A DNA stretch of 64,000 bases, from contig LT629697.1 of assembly GCA_900100325.1 (NCBI GenBank), forward strand, positions 2,477,423 through 2,541,422, written 5' to 3'. Below, one piece after another: positions 1 through 8,980 of the stretch (the first letter of the stretch is position 1; each line of letters begins with the position of its first letter). Under the pieces are notes generated by a model. It was not told the origin of the DNA and did no database searches. It saw only the letters and a list, made by a program, of their open reading frames with translations. The translations under genes and the position numbers were made by a program. The DNA is from Frankineae bacterium MT45. GTDB lineage: Bacteria; Actinomycetota; Actinomycetes; Mycobacteriales; Jatrophihabitantaceae.

Positions 1-81
1 GCGGTGGAGAAGGTGGCCCCGCCCGAGGCGGCTTCGGTCGTGGTGACCGATGGAAGCGCGGGCCCGCCGAGTGCCCGCTGA
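1..81 (+). CDS. C-terminal tail of an upstream protein (partial)
   Basis: An open frame runs in from the left edge and stops at TGA 79-81. Only 26 residues are visible, an Ala/Val/Pro-rich soluble tail ending PPSAR, and they contain no motif. In many actinobacteria an APC-family amino acid permease precedes this RNA methyltransferase gene, so a permease tail is the likely identity, but that is inferred from gene order alone. The frame overlaps the furthest upstream ATG of the next gene by 32 nt. Confidence 0.45.
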   Translation, partial: AVEKVAPPEAASVVVTDGSAGPPSAR

Positions 82-1453
82 CCGCGATCGGACGACCGAG
101 CCGGGCGAGGAATCGCCCGCGCCATCGCCGGTGTCTCTTCCGGTCGGGCACCGGCTCACGGTGAGCGTCACCGCGGTGGCCCACGGCGGACACTGTGTCG
201 CCCGGGTGGACGACGACCCGCACGGGCGAGTCGTCTTCGTGCGGCACACGCTTCCCGGGGAGGTCGTGGTCGCCGAGGTCACCGAGGACACCGGCGGCGC
301 TTATCTGCGGGCGGATGCCGTCGAGGTCATTCAGCCTGCGCCCGATCGCGTGTCTCCGCCCTGCCCTCATGCCGGCCCAGGACGCTGCGGTGGCTGCGAC
401 TGGCAGCACGTCTCCGCCTCGGGCCAGCGCGGCCTCAAGCGTGCGGTCGTGGTGGAGCAGTTCGCCCGGCTGGCGCACTTGGATGTCGATGTCGACGTGG
501 AGGCGCTGGACTCCGGACTCCTCGGCTGGCGCACCCGGACCCTCTACGCGACGAACCCGCGAGGCGAGGTGGGCCTGCGGCGGCATCGTTCGCACAGCGT
601 CGAGGTGCTCGACCAGTGCCCACTGGGCGTGCCCGGCGTCGCCGATGACGACGTGCTCCAAGAGCCGTGGCCCGGTGTCTCGGGCATAGAACTAGTGCAG
701 AACGGTTCGCCGGCGGTGACCGTCCTGACTCATCAACCCGCGCCGCGACCGACCGGTCGCCGTGGTGGCGATCAGCGCTCCGGCCAGCGGCATCATCGTC
801 GCCGGCCCGACGTCGTCACGCTGCGAAGCGGGGCCGCGACCGTCACCCACCACCTCCTCGGGCGCGATTTCTCAGTCGCTGCGGCAGGGTTCTGGCAGGT
901 GCATCCGCGGGCCGCCGAGACCTTCGCCAGCGCCATGCTCGACGCGCTCGCGCCGCAGCCCGGTGAGGTGGTCCTCGACCTGTACGCCGGTGCCGGGCTC
1001 TTCACCGCGCTCCTCGGCGAACGGGTGGGGGTCACTGGTCGGGTGGTGGGCCTGGAGGCGGATCGACAGGCCGTCACGGATGCCGAAGCCAACCTCGCCG
1101 ACCTACCCTGGAGCAGTGTGCGCCAGCAGAAGGTGAGCCCGGAATCGATGGCTGAGATCGGTACAGGATGCGATCTGTTGGTACTCGACCCCCCACGGAG
1201 CGGGGCCGGCCGCGAGATCATGCTCGCCGCCCTGCAGTTGCGCCCGCGTCTCATCGGCTACCTGGCCTGCGACCCGTCCTCGCTGGCCCGGGACGTGACG
1301 ACAGCGTTGGACGAGGGCTGGCAACTGCAGCAACTACGGGCCTTCGACGCATTCCCGATGACCCATCACGTGGAATGCCTCGCGGTGCTGGCGCCGACAC
1401 CGACCGCTGAGCACGTAACCTCCTCCGGCGCCGCAGCGACTCCCGTAGGCTGA
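50..1453 (+). CDS. TrmA/RlmD-type class I SAM-dependent RNA m5U methyltransferase
   Basis: Predicted 5-methyluridine methyltransferase acting on tRNA or rRNA (COG2265). A TRAM-like RNA-binding domain lies at about residues 32-95. Cys105, Cys113, Cys116 and Cys190 match the iron-sulfur ligand pattern. The SAM loop LDLYAGAGLF is at 309-318, DPPRSGAG at 380-387, the catalytic Cys407 in YLACDPSSLARD, and the final HHVE places the base at Glu442. A His/Arg-rich insertion at about 228-254 is unusual. The start is uncertain: ATG 50 overlaps the upstream frame, the TRAM fold begins near residue 32, and GTG 131 is an alternative. It sits directly before dxs, as in other actinobacteria. Whether the target is 23S rRNA or tRNA cannot be told from the sequence. 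Confidence 0.88.
   Translation: MEARARRVPADRDRTTEPGEESPAPSPVSLPVGHRLTVSVTAVAHGGHCVARVDDDPHGRVVFVRHTLPGEVVVAEVTEDTGGAYLRADAVEVIQPAPDRVSPPCPHAGPGRCGGCDWQHVSASGQRGLKRAVVVEQFARLAHLDVDVDVEALDSGLLGWRTRTLYATNPRGEVGLRRHRSHSVEVLDQCPLGVPGVADDDVLQEPWPGVSGIELVQNGSPAVTVLTHQPAPRPTGRRGGDQRSGQRHHRRRPDVVTLRSGAATVTHHLLGRDFSVAAAGFWQVHPRAAETFASAMLDALAPQPGEVVLDLYAGAGLFTALLGERVGVTGRVVGLEADRQAVTDAEANLADLPWSSVRQQKVSPESMAEIGTGCDLLVLDPPRSGAGREIMLAALQLRPRLIGYLACDPSSLARDVTTALDEGWQLQQLRAFDAFPMTHHVECLAVLAPTPTAEHVTSSGAAATPVG
1446..1451 (+). promoter_or_regulatory. Leaderless-type -10 hexamer for dxs
   Basis: TAGGCT ends 8 nt before the GTG start of dxs and overlaps the stop codon of the methyltransferase gene. No Shine-Dalgarno sequence fits between them. 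Transcription would begin at or next to the start codon. No clear -35 element is visible. Confidence 0.55.
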
Positions 1454-1459
1454 TGCGCT

Positions 1460-3430
1460 GTGAGCGCAGTTCTTAAGCAGGTGCAGAGTCCGGACGACCT
1501 CCGCGGTCTGGACGCGGAGTCACTGGCCCAGCTCTGCACCGAGATCCGCGAGCTGATCGTGCAGACGGTCGCCAAGACCGGCGGGCACCTGGGGCCGAAT
1601 CTCGGCGCGGTGGAGCTGACGGTGGCGCTGCACCGGGTCTTCGACTCGCCGGCCGAGCCGATTCTCTTCGACGTCGGCCACCAGAGCTACGTCCACAAGA
1701 TCCTCACCGGCCGCGCGGCCCAGTTGAGCACGCTGCGCCAGACCGGCGGCCTGTCGGGCTACCCGAGCCGGGCCGAGAGCGAGCATGACTGGATCGAGAA
1801 CTCGCACGCGTCGACGGCCCTCTCTTACGCCGACGGCCTGGCCAAGGCCTTCGAGGTCCGCGGCGAGCGGCGCCCGGTGGTGGCGGTGGTCGGTGACGGC
1901 GCACTCACCGGCGGTATGTGCTGGGAGGCCCTCAACAACATCGCCGGCTCGAAGCGCCCCGTGGTGATCGTCGTCAACGACAACGGACGCTCCTACGCCC
2001 CGACGATCGGCGGCCTCGCCGAGCGGCTCAGCGGACTGCGGCTGCGCCCGGGCTACGAGCGAATCCTGGATACCGTCAAGGTCGGCCTGCCGCGCGTTCC
2101 GGTCGTCGGGCCGAATCTCTACGAGGCGCTGCACGGAGTGAAGCGCGGCGTCAAGGATCTCCTCGCCCCGCAGGGACTCTTCGAGGACCTCGGACTGAAG
2201 TACTTCGGGCCGGTCGACGGTCACGACCTCGGCGCATTGGAGCACGCCTTCACGCTGGCCCGGGGCTTCAATGCTCCGGTCGTGGTGCACTGCGTGACGC
2301 GCAAGGGCTTCGGCTACGCCCCGGCGGAGAACGACGAGGCCGACCAGATGCATCAGTCGCCGGGTTTCGACCCCTCGACCGGCGTGGCGGCCAGTTCGGC
2401 CACCCGGCGCTGGACGAACGTCTTCTCCGATCAGCTGCTCTCGATCGGCGAGGAGCACCCCGAGGTCGTCGCGATCACCGCCGCCATGTGCGAGCCGACC
2501 GGTCTCGGGGCGTTCTCGCGACGCTTCCCAGGTCGCTTCTATGACGTCGGGATCGCCGAACAGCATGCGGTGGCCTCAGCCGCGGGGCTTGCCTCCGCCG
2601 GCCTGCACCCGTTCGTCGCGATCTACGCGACATTCCTGAACCGCGCCTTCGATCAGCTGCTGATGGACGTCGCGCTGCACAAGCTGCCGGTCACCGTGGT
2701 GCTCGACCGGGCCGGGATCACCGGCGAGGATGGTCCGAGCCACAACGGCGTCTGGGACATGTCCATTCTCGGTGTTGTGCCCGGGCTGCACCTCGCAGCA
2801 CCCCGGGACGAGGCGACGCTGCGAGCCAGCCTGCTGGCCGCCGCCCAGATCTCCGACGCACCGTCGGTGGTCCGCTTCCCGAAGACGCCGCTCCCGGCCC
2901 CCATTCCCGCCGTCCGCACTGAGTGCGGACTCGACGTGCTCGCCGAGTCCGGGCGGGGGCATGTAGACGTGCTGATATTCAGCGTCGGGGCGATGGCCTC
3001 CGACGTGCTCGGCGCCGTGCAGAAGGTGGCCGACGCCGGTTACCGCTACCGGGTAGTCGATCCAGGTTGGGTCCTTCCGGTACCGCCGGCGATCGTCGAA
3101 TGTGCCACCGACGCGGCTCTGGTCGTGACGGTGGAGGACGGCGTGGTGGCCGGTGGTATCGGGTCGCAGATCTCGCGCGCGATCCGTGAATCGGGTTCGT
3201 CGGTACAGACACGCGAGATCGGAGTACCGGTCGAATTTCCGCTCCATGGCAAGGTAATGGATGTGCGCGCCGCGGTGGGACTTACCCCCCAGAGCATCGG
3301 ACGGCGCATAGTTGAGTGGTCGGCACTGGTCGTTTCGGGGAACGACCAGCAGCCCGAGCGCCCGGATCGCACCGGTCCGGATGAGTCACTTCGGCGCGCT
3401 GGGGGCGCTGAGGGAGTCTCAACCGATTGA
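1460..3430 (+). CDS. dxs: 1-deoxy-D-xylulose-5-phosphate synthase
   Basis: Condenses pyruvate and glyceraldehyde 3-phosphate, using thiamin diphosphate, in the first step of the MEP isoprenoid pathway. The 656 residues are close to the family norm. Visible hallmarks are GGHLGPNLG (about 41-49), GHQSYVHK (73-80), the TPP/Mg motif GDGALTGG (145-152) with Asn173, and in the second half GIAEQHAV plus [15 protein letters not shown]. The last 30 or so residues are polar and variable. The GTG start is supported by the TAGGCT hexamer 8 nt upstream. No other isoprenoid gene is adjacent. Its cofactor is the end product of the thiamin genes 28 kb downstream, which is probably coincidental. Confidence 0.96.
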   Translation: MSAVLKQVQSPDDLRGLDAESLAQLCTEIRELIVQTVAKTGGHLGPNLGAVELTVALHRVFDSPAEPILFDVGHQSYVHKILTGRAAQLSTLRQTGGLSGYPSRAESEHDWIENSHASTALSYADGLAKAFEVRGERRPVVAVVGDGALTGGMCWEALNNIAGSKRPVVIVVNDNGRSYAPTIGGLAERLSGLRLRPGYERILDTVKVGLPRVPVVGPNLYEALHGVKRGVKDLLAPQGLFEDLGLKYFGPVDGHDLGALEHAFTLARGFNAPVVVHCVTRKGFGYAPAENDEADQMHQSPGFDPSTGVAASSATRRWTNVFSDQLLSIGEEHPEVVAITAAMCEPTGLGAFSRRFPGRFYDVGIAEQHAVASAAGLASAGLHPFVAIYATFLNRAFDQLLMDVALHKLPVTVVLDRAGITGEDGPSHNGVWDMSILGVVPGLHLAAPRDEATLRASLLAAAQISDAPSVVRFPKTPLPAPIPAVRTECGLDVLAESGRGHVDVLIFSVGAMASDVLGAVQKVADAGYRYRVVDPGWVLPVPPAIVECATDAALVVTVEDGVVAGGIGSQISRAIRESGSSVQTREIGVPVEFPLHGKVMDVRAAVGLTPQSIGRRIVEWSALVVSGNDQQPERPDRTGPDESLRRAGGAEGVSTD

Positions 3431-3457
3431 TTCGCCCCGTCTGAATGGAGGAGTCCG

Positions 3458-4174
3458 ATGCGCATTCTCGTAGTAGAAGACGAGGTTCAACTAGCTGAGG
3501 CCGTCGCTCGTGGCCTGCGCCGCGAAGGTATGGCGGTCGACATCGCGCATGACGGCGATGACGGTTACTCGAAGGCCGCGCTGACCCGGTACGACGTCGT
3601 CGTGCTGGACCGTGACCTACCCGGCATCTCAGGTGATGAGATCTGCCGTCGCCTGACCGACGAGGGCGTGCTGACCCGGGTCATCATGCTCACCGCCAGC
3701 GGCACCGTCGAGGACAAGGTCTCCGGCCTCGCGCTTGGTGCAGACGACTACCTGGCCAAGCCGTTCGCCTTCGCTGAGCTGGTGGCTCGCGTGCGGGCGC
3801 TGGGACGGCGCACGACGCCGGCCGCCCCACCGGTGCTCAGCGCCGGTGGCGTCGAACTGGACTCCGGACGACGCACGGTCACGCGCGGCGGGGAGCTGAT
3901 CGACCTCACTCGCAAGGAGTTCGGTGTGCTCGAGACTCTGCTCACCGCGCAGGGCGCGGTAGTGAGCAGCGAGGAGCTGCTGGACCGGGTCTGGGACGAG
4001 AACGCCGACCCGTTCACCACCACGGTCCGGGTCACCATGATGACGCTGCGCCGCAAGCTCGGCGAGCCGGCGATCATCGACACCGTCGTCGGGTCGGGCT
4101 ACCGCATCGATCCGGGTCTGCGGGAGGATCGGGACCTCGACCTGGAACCCGCGACCGGTCGCGGCGCTGAGTAG
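3458..4174 (+). CDS. OmpR/PhoB-family response regulator, CutR-like
   Basis: DNA-binding response regulator of 238 residues. The receiver domain (1-115) has the acidic pair Glu7/Asp8, phospho-acceptor Asp51 in VVVLDRDLPG, Thr79 and Lys101 in KPF. A winged-helix output domain (about 127-222) ends GSGYRID. The wording around DRDLPG, KPFAFAELVARVRALGRR and the WDEN motif resembles Streptomyces CutR from memory. The start has a good ribosome binding site (GGAGG about 7 nt upstream). The sensor kinase begins 13 nt downstream, so the two form an operon. The regulon is unknown; CutRS-type systems are linked to secretion and redox stress. Confidence 0.9.
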   Translation: MRILVVEDEVQLAEAVARGLRREGMAVDIAHDGDDGYSKAALTRYDVVVLDRDLPGISGDEICRRLTDEGVLTRVIMLTASGTVEDKVSGLALGADDYLAKPFAFAELVARVRALGRRTTPAAPPVLSAGGVELDSGRRTVTRGGELIDLTRKEFGVLETLLTAQGAVVSSEELLDRVWDENADPFTTTVRVTMMTLRRKLGEPAIIDTVVGSGYRIDPGLREDRDLDLEPATGRGAE

Positions 4175-4187
4175 ACGTTCTGCGCCA

Positions 4188-5492
4188 GTGAGACTCTTCC
4201 GCCCGACGCTGCGCTTTCGAATGGCGCTGCTCTACGGCGGTCTGGTCGTGCTGGTCGGGGTGGCGCTGATCTTCACGGCGCTCGTACTGCTGGATCGTTC
4301 GGTGGCCTCGCTGCCGCTCTTCAACGCCGACAGCAGCATCACGCTCACTGACGGCAGCGGTGTTTCGCGTACCTTCGATCCGGCCGTGCTCGGCGCACAG
4401 GCACGGACCTCGGTGCGGAGCACGCTGCTGCACTCTGGGCTCATCTACTTCGGTTTGATCATCCTGATCGGAGCGGCCGGCGGGTATCTGCTGGCCAAGC
4501 AGGCGCTGCGCCCGATCTCGAAGCTGACCCAGACGGCCCGTCAGCTCTCCACCGACAACCTCGATCAGCGGATCGACCTCGGGGGACCGGACGACGAGCT
4601 CCGCGAGCTGGCCGACACCTTCGACGCCATGCTGGGACGCCTGAACGCCGCCTTCGACTCCCAGCGGCTCTTCGTGGCCAACGCCAGCCACGAGCTGCGT
4701 ACCCCGCTGAGTGTCATCCGCACCGAGCTGGACGTCACGCTGTCGGACCCGAACGCCAGCGAAGAGGACCTGCGGCACATGGGCGAGGTGTCGATCGCGG
4801 CCACCGATCGGGCGCACCGGCTCGTCGACTCGCTGCTGACGCTGGCCCGTCTGCAGGCCGGCGCCCGCGGCGAACTCGAGGTGCGGGATCCGGTGAACAT
4901 CGCCGAGTTCCTGCCGACGGCGCTGGCTGCGGTGGAGACCGAGACCAGGGAACGCAACATCACCATCGAGATGGAGTGCGGCCGGGCCTGGACCCGCGGC
5001 GACCCCCGTCTTCTGGAGCGCCTGGTGGGAAACCTGGTCGAGAACGCCACCCGGCACAACGTGGCTGACGGCTGGATCCGGGTCAGCTGCGGGGAGTCGG
5101 ACGACCGATCCTGGCTGCATGTGGCCAACGGTGGTCCGGTCATCGCGACGGCCGACGTCGTCTCGCTCTTCGAGGCGTTTCGGCGCGGTGTTGGGAAGAC
5201 CCGCACGGCGACGCGCGGCTCGGGGCTCGGTCTGTCGATCGTGCGCCTGATCGTCGAGGCCCACCGTGGACGCCTACAGGCGGCGGCGCCGCCGTTCGGT
5301 GGACTGGCGATACGAATCGAGCTGCCGCTAGTGGCGATGCCGGGTGAGGAGACACCGGCCGGTCAGGCGGATCAGCAGCTGACGGCGTCGAAGGAGCAGG
5401 CGGCGCTGATCGAGGTGGTGGACGTGGCGAAGGTGCAGTCGGCAGTTTCCCCGCCACCATCGAATACAGCCGACGAGAAGCTGGTCGGCTAG
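4188..5492 (+). CDS. Sensor histidine kinase, CutS-like
   Basis: Membrane sensor kinase of 434 residues, partner of the preceding regulator. TM1 lies at about 12-36, a short extracytoplasmic loop at 37-83, TM2 at 84-103, then a HAMP linker. The dimerisation helix carries the phosphorylated His168 in ANASHELRTPL. The catalytic domain shows the N box NLVENATRHN (282-291) and G2 box GSGLGLSI (344-351). The sensor loop is under 50 residues and has no recognised ligand domain. A tail of about 55 polar residues follows the kinase core and is not conserved in the family as far as I know. It starts with GTG and ends directly against the stop of convergent rnd. Confidence 0.9.
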   Translation: MRLFRPTLRFRMALLYGGLVVLVGVALIFTALVLLDRSVASLPLFNADSSITLTDGSGVSRTFDPAVLGAQARTSVRSTLLHSGLIYFGLIILIGAAGGYLLAKQALRPISKLTQTARQLSTDNLDQRIDLGGPDDELRELADTFDAMLGRLNAAFDSQRLFVANASHELRTPLSVIRTELDVTLSDPNASEEDLRHMGEVSIAATDRAHRLVDSLLTLARLQAGARGELEVRDPVNIAEFLPTALAAVETETRERNITIEMECGRAWTRGDPRLLERLVGNLVENATRHNVADGWIRVSCGESDDRSWLHVANGGPVIATADVVSLFEAFRRGVGKTRTATRGSGLGLSIVRLIVEAHRGRLQAAAPPFGGLAIRIELPLVAMPGEETPAGQADQQLTASKEQAALIEVVDVAKVQSAVSPPPSNTADEKLVG

Positions 5493-6872
5493 CTACTCGC
5501 CGGAGACACCATCGGCCGATTCGCCGCTGACCGCTTCACTATCGACCGTTTCATCCAGGACCGATGCCTCGGTCGCGGCGGGGTCGGCGTGTACATCGTT
5601 GTAGGCCGCCGTCAGCGCGGTGGCCAGCCCGGCTGCGCAGAGTTCGATCTGCCACGGACGCGCCCCGAGAGTGGCCAGCGCGTCGGCGATCGCCGGCTCC
5701 GAGATCTCCGCTGGCTGGTCGTTCTCAGCCGCCGGTGGCAGCGGTGGCTGCCAGGCCAGTCGCCTGAGCACATCGGAGGCCAGCAGATTCTGCGCGAGAA
5801 TGTCGTGCGTCTGGGCGAGATCGGCGACGATTGCCCGGCAGCGAGCCAGCCGGTCCGCGGCATCCGGCTCACGATCGCGCCAGCGCGATGTCGGCGGAAC
5901 CGCATCCGAGACGGCCGCCATGGTTGGTAGCTCGTCGTTGCTCAGCGTCCGCGCCGTTTTCAGTGCGGCGGCCCAGCGATTGAGGTTGCGGCGCTGCCGG
6001 GGGCCGCTGAAGACAGAGAGCTCTCCCAGGCCTTCGGCCGTGACGGCGTTGGCCCGGACGGCCGCGATGATCGCCGAGTCGGGGAGCACCCGTCCCGGTG
6101 CTATGTCCCGCTCCTTGGCGAAGTCGTCACGGGCCAGCCAGAGCGCCCGAACCGCGGCGAGTGCCCGCCGGCTGCGGACGGCGTGGATGCCGGATGTGCG
6201 GCGCCAACGCTCTTCGCGGGGGGCGGGCACAGGTGCGGCCCGGACCGCCTCGAACTCCTGACGGGCCCACTCCGTCTTGCCGACCTCAGCCAGTTGCGCG
6301 GCGAGCACGTCGCGCAACTCGACCAGCAACTCGACGTCGAGTGCGGCATAGACGAGCCAATCCTGGGGGAGCGGGCGCACGCTCCAGTCGGCTGCCGAGT
6401 GGCCCTTCTCCAGCCGGATGCCCAGGTGCTTGTCGACCATGGTTCCGAGGGCGACCCGATCATCGCCGAGGAGTCGCCCGGCCAGCTCCGTGTCGAAGAG
6501 GGACGTGGGTACCAGACCGATCTCGGCCAGGCACGGGAGGTCCTGATTTGCGGCGTGCAGCACCCATTCGACGGGGCCGATGACATCGTTGAGCGAGCTC
6601 AGGTCAGGCAGTTCGATGGGGTCGATGAGTGCCGTCCCGGCCCCCTGCCGGCGCAGCTGAACCAGATACGCCCGCTGGCTGTACCGGTAGCCGGAGGCAC
6701 GTTCGGCGTCGACCGCGACCGGGCCCACTCCGTCGGCAAAGCGTGCGACGACGTCGGCCAGCCCGCTGGCGGTGGTGACCGTCTCGCCGACACCGCCAGC
6801 GGGCGTCGCCAACAGCACCGGCTCGGGCCGGTTATCAGTAGGAGCCTCGGGCTGTGACTCTCCGTCAGTCAT
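5493..6872 (-). CDS. rnd: Ribonuclease D (3'-5' exoribonuclease)
   Basis: DEDDy-family 3'-5' exoribonuclease involved in tRNA 3'-end maturation. The four metal-binding acids are present: Asp55 and Glu57 in AVDAERASG, Asp111 in AANQDLPCL and Asp179, preceded by Tyr175 in YAALD. An HRDC-like helical domain occupies about 225-320, followed by a helical region and an acidic 35-residue tail. At 459 residues it is longer than E. coli RNase D (about 375), as is usual in actinobacteria. It starts 2 nt after the stop of the DUF3000 gene, in a three-gene minus-strand operon with it and the zinc-ribbon gene. Confidence 0.93.
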   Translation of the reverse strand: MTDGESQPEAPTDNRPEPVLLATPAGGVGETVTTASGLADVVARFADGVGPVAVDAERASGYRYSQRAYLVQLRRQGAGTALIDPIELPDLSSLNDVIGPVEWVLHAANQDLPCLAEIGLVPTSLFDTELAGRLLGDDRVALGTMVDKHLGIRLEKGHSAADWSVRPLPQDWLVYAALDVELLVELRDVLAAQLAEVGKTEWARQEFEAVRAAPVPAPREERWRRTSGIHAVRSRRALAAVRALWLARDDFAKERDIAPGRVLPDSAIIAAVRANAVTAEGLGELSVFSGPRQRRNLNRWAAALKTARTLSNDELPTMAAVSDAVPPTSRWRDREPDAADRLARCRAIVADLAQTHDILAQNLLASDVLRRLAWQPPLPPAAENDQPAEISEPAIADALATLGARPWQIELCAAGLATALTAAYNDVHADPAATEASVLDETVDSEAVSGESADGVSGE

Positions 6873-6874
6873 CC

Positions 6875-7507
6875 TTAGCGGGCGCTGAGCACCGAAACGC
6901 CTTCGGGCGGCAGGCCCGCAGCTGCGCTCAGCAGATCGACGAAGGCCAGCAGATGCGGCCGGAGTTCCGCGGTACGCGCGGTCCAGGAGCCTCGCAGCTC
7001 CAGCGCGACCGTGGTGCGGGGTCCGTGCAGGTCACCGAAGCGGGTGGAGGTCGTCTGCGTGACTGTTCCCCCGGCGGCGAGGAAATCGGCGCCGCGGCTC
7101 TGCAGGGCCTCAGTGAGCCAGCTCCAGCCGACCTGGGGCAGCAGCGGGTCCGCGCCGATGGCCGGGTCCATCTCGGCCGACGCGAAAGCGACGAGTCGAA
7201 ACTCGCCGTCCCAGGCCTCTGCCCCGTCAGGGTCATAGAGAAGCACCAGACGGCCGGTGGCCAGCTCCTCGCCGTCGGCGGAGCGGACATCGGCTCCGAG
7301 GGCGTGGGCCCACGGCGCCAACCGGGTCGGTGCGCGCATGGGTTCGATCTGGACCTCGGAGCGGACCTCGGCGGCATTCAGGCTGGCAACGGCCTCGGCG
7401 AATGGAGCCGGGGTGAGGGCCTTCTGACGCTCCGGCGACTCACTCGGCGGCACTGCGGCGCTCAACGGCGTGGGTGCGGCAGCCATCGTGCCGTTCCCGG
7501 CGCTCAC
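6875..7507 (-). CDS. DUF3000 domain protein
   Basis: Actinobacterial conserved protein of unknown function, 210 residues from the GTG start chosen here. After a Pro/Ala/Ser-rich leader of about 35 residues, the DUF3000 pattern begins with APFAEAVASLNAA and continues through EIQ-like EVQIEPMRAPTRLAPWAHAL. GTG 7507 is chosen because it overlaps the stop of the upstream zinc-ribbon gene as GTGA, which indicates translational coupling; the ATG at 7486 is the alternative. No membrane segment or catalytic motif is visible. Its constant place between hemE and rnd in actinobacteria suggests a link to RNA processing or haem metabolism, but no function is established. Confidence 0.82.
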   Translation of the reverse strand: MSAGNGTMAAAPTPLSAAVPPSESPERQKALTPAPFAEAVASLNAAEVRSEVQIEPMRAPTRLAPWAHALGADVRSADGEELATGRLVLLYDPDGAEAWDGEFRLVAFASAEMDPAIGADPLLPQVGWSWLTEALQSRGADFLAAGGTVTQTTSTRFGDLHGPRTTVALELRGSWTARTAELRPHLLAFVDLLSAAAGLPPEGVSVLSAR

Positions 7508-7761
7508 GCGGCCACACGGGAGGTACGGGCGGGCCCTCGGGAGGCGGTTGCCCGTGGCTGGTAGAGACTCGGATCGATCACGAAGGCGGTACCGCAATTG
7601 ACGCAGGCCCCGACCCCGTCGGGGATCCAGCCATCAACGGCTGGTAGCCGACCGCCGGTAGCGGTGCCGTCGCCGGCGCTGAGTTCCCAGTCGATCAAGT
7701 CGGCCACCGTCGGTTCTGCGCACGTCGGGCAGTCGACCCGAACAGGTGCCATGCCATACAT
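7504..7761 (-). CDS. Small zinc-ribbon protein of unknown function
   Basis: An 85-residue protein with two CxxC knuckles, Cys11/Cys14 (CPTC) and Cys53/Cys56 (CVNC), separated by about 38 residues. This fits one zinc-ribbon fold. The C-terminal 15 residues are basic and Ser/Arg-rich. The start is well supported: AAGGAGG lies 6 nt upstream of ATG 7761, one of the best ribosome binding sites in the window. Its stop overlaps the start of the DUF3000 gene (GTGA). It is transcribed away from hemE. It could bind nucleic acid or protein; no enzyme motif is present. Confidence 0.75.
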   Translation of the reverse strand: MYGMAPVRVDCPTCAEPTVADLIDWELSAGDGTATGGRLPAVDGWIPDGVGACVNCGTAFVIDPSLYQPRATASRGPARTSRVAA

Positions 7762-7832
7762 CCGTGCCTCCTTCGTCACACGCCGATCGTGGCACGGGGT
7801 ACTGACAAAGTCATGAAGGCGCGCCGCCCCTG

Positions 7833-7895
7833 GAGGGCGCAGCGACCGGCGCTGAGGGCGCAGCGACTGGCGCTGAGGGCGCAGCGCCCGGCACC
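7833..7895 (+). repeat. Three 21-bp direct tandem repeats upstream of hemE
   Basis: Three contiguous 21-bp units occupy 7833-7853, 7854-7874 and 7875-7895, each starting GAGGGCGCAGCG. Units 1 and 2 differ at one base; unit 3 diverges at its 3' end. They fill the middle of the 177-bp divergent gap between the zinc-ribbon gene and hemE, 43 nt before the hemE start. The 21-bp period is two helical turns, so bound proteins would lie on the same DNA face. No known operator is recognised. Confidence 0.7.
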
Positions 7896-7938
7896 GCCCA
7901 GGCCGTGCCGCGTTCGAGGCATGCGACCATGAATGGTG

Positions 7939-8970
7939 ATGAGTACTGTTTCGGATTCCCTGCTGCTGCGTGCTGCTCGAGGCCATGCCGTATCCCGCCC
8001 ACCGGTGTGGTTCATGCGCCAGGCAGGCCGCTCGTTGCCCGAATATCGCGCCCTTCGTCTGGGCTCCACGATGCTTCAAGCCTGCCAGAATCCAGAACTG
8101 ATAACCGAGATTACGCTCCAGCCGGTCCGGCGGCACGGAGTCGACGCGGCGATCTTCTTCTCCGACATCGTCGTGCCGTTGCTGGCCATCGGCATCGACC
8201 TCGACATCGTGCCCGGTGTCGGACCGGTGGTGGCCAAGCCGATCCGTACGCTGTCGGATCTGGAGAGCCTGCGCCCGCTCGAAGGCGGCGATGTGTCGTA
8301 TGTCACCGAAGCCGTTGAGGCGCTCACCGGCGAACTCGGCGAGGTGCCGCTGATCGGCTTCGCCGGTGCCCCGTTCACGCTGGCTAGCTACCTCATCGAG
8401 GGCGGCCCGTCGCGAGACCACGCCCGCACGAAATCGCTGATGCACAGCGAGCCGCAGCTCTGGCATGCGCTGCTGGGGCGGCTCGCGGTCATCGCGGGGG
8501 AGTTCCTGGCCATTCAGCTGGCCGCCGGGGCGAGCGCGGTTCAGCTCTTCGACTCCTGGGCCGGTGCGCTGAGTGCCGCGGACTATGAGGAGTTCGTCGC
8601 CCCGCACAGCGCCGCTGTGCTGTCGAGAGTCGCCGACGCCGGCGCCCCACGGATTCATTTCGGCGTCGGCACCAACGAGATTCTGCGCCAGATGCGGGAG
8701 GTCGGAGCCGATGTGGTCGGTGTCGACTGGCGCATCCCCCTCAACGAGGCCGCGCGCCGCCTGGGCCCCGGTGCCGTCGTGCAGGGCAATCTCGATCCGG
8801 CGCTGCTCTTCGCCGGCTGGCCGGTCATCGAGGCGGCGGTACGCCGAATCGTCGCCGAGGGTCGGGCCGCCGACGGGCACATCTTCAACCTCGGTCACGG
8901 CGTACTCCCCGACACCGATCCGGGGGTCATCACCGCCGTCGTCGATCTGGTGAAGTCGCTGGGCGAGTGA
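7939..8970 (+). CDS. hemE: Uroporphyrinogen decarboxylase
   Basis: Decarboxylates uroporphyrinogen III to coproporphyrinogen III in the cytoplasm. From ATG 7939 it has 343 residues, the family norm. Signature motifs are [18 protein letters not shown] near the N terminus, [17 protein letters not shown] in the middle, VDWRIPL, QGNLDP and the C-terminal FNLGHGV. Three in-frame starts cluster at 7933 (ATG), 7936 (GTG) and 7939 (ATG), with no clear ribosome binding site; 7939 matches the usual N terminus best. It heads a hemE-hemG-hemQ operon, with hemG starting 10 nt downstream. Confidence 0.96.
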   Translation: MSTVSDSLLLRAARGHAVSRPPVWFMRQAGRSLPEYRALRLGSTMLQACQNPELITEITLQPVRRHGVDAAIFFSDIVVPLLAIGIDLDIVPGVGPVVAKPIRTLSDLESLRPLEGGDVSYVTEAVEALTGELGEVPLIGFAGAPFTLASYLIEGGPSRDHARTKSLMHSEPQLWHALLGRLAVIAGEFLAIQLAAGASAVQLFDSWAGALSAADYEEFVAPHSAAVLSRVADAGAPRIHFGVGTNEILRQMREVGADVVGVDWRIPLNEAARRLGPGAVVQGNLDPALLFAGWPVIEAAVRRIVAEGRAADGHIFNLGHGVLPDTDPGVITAVVDLVKSLGE

Positions 8971-8980
8971 CCGTCCACTC

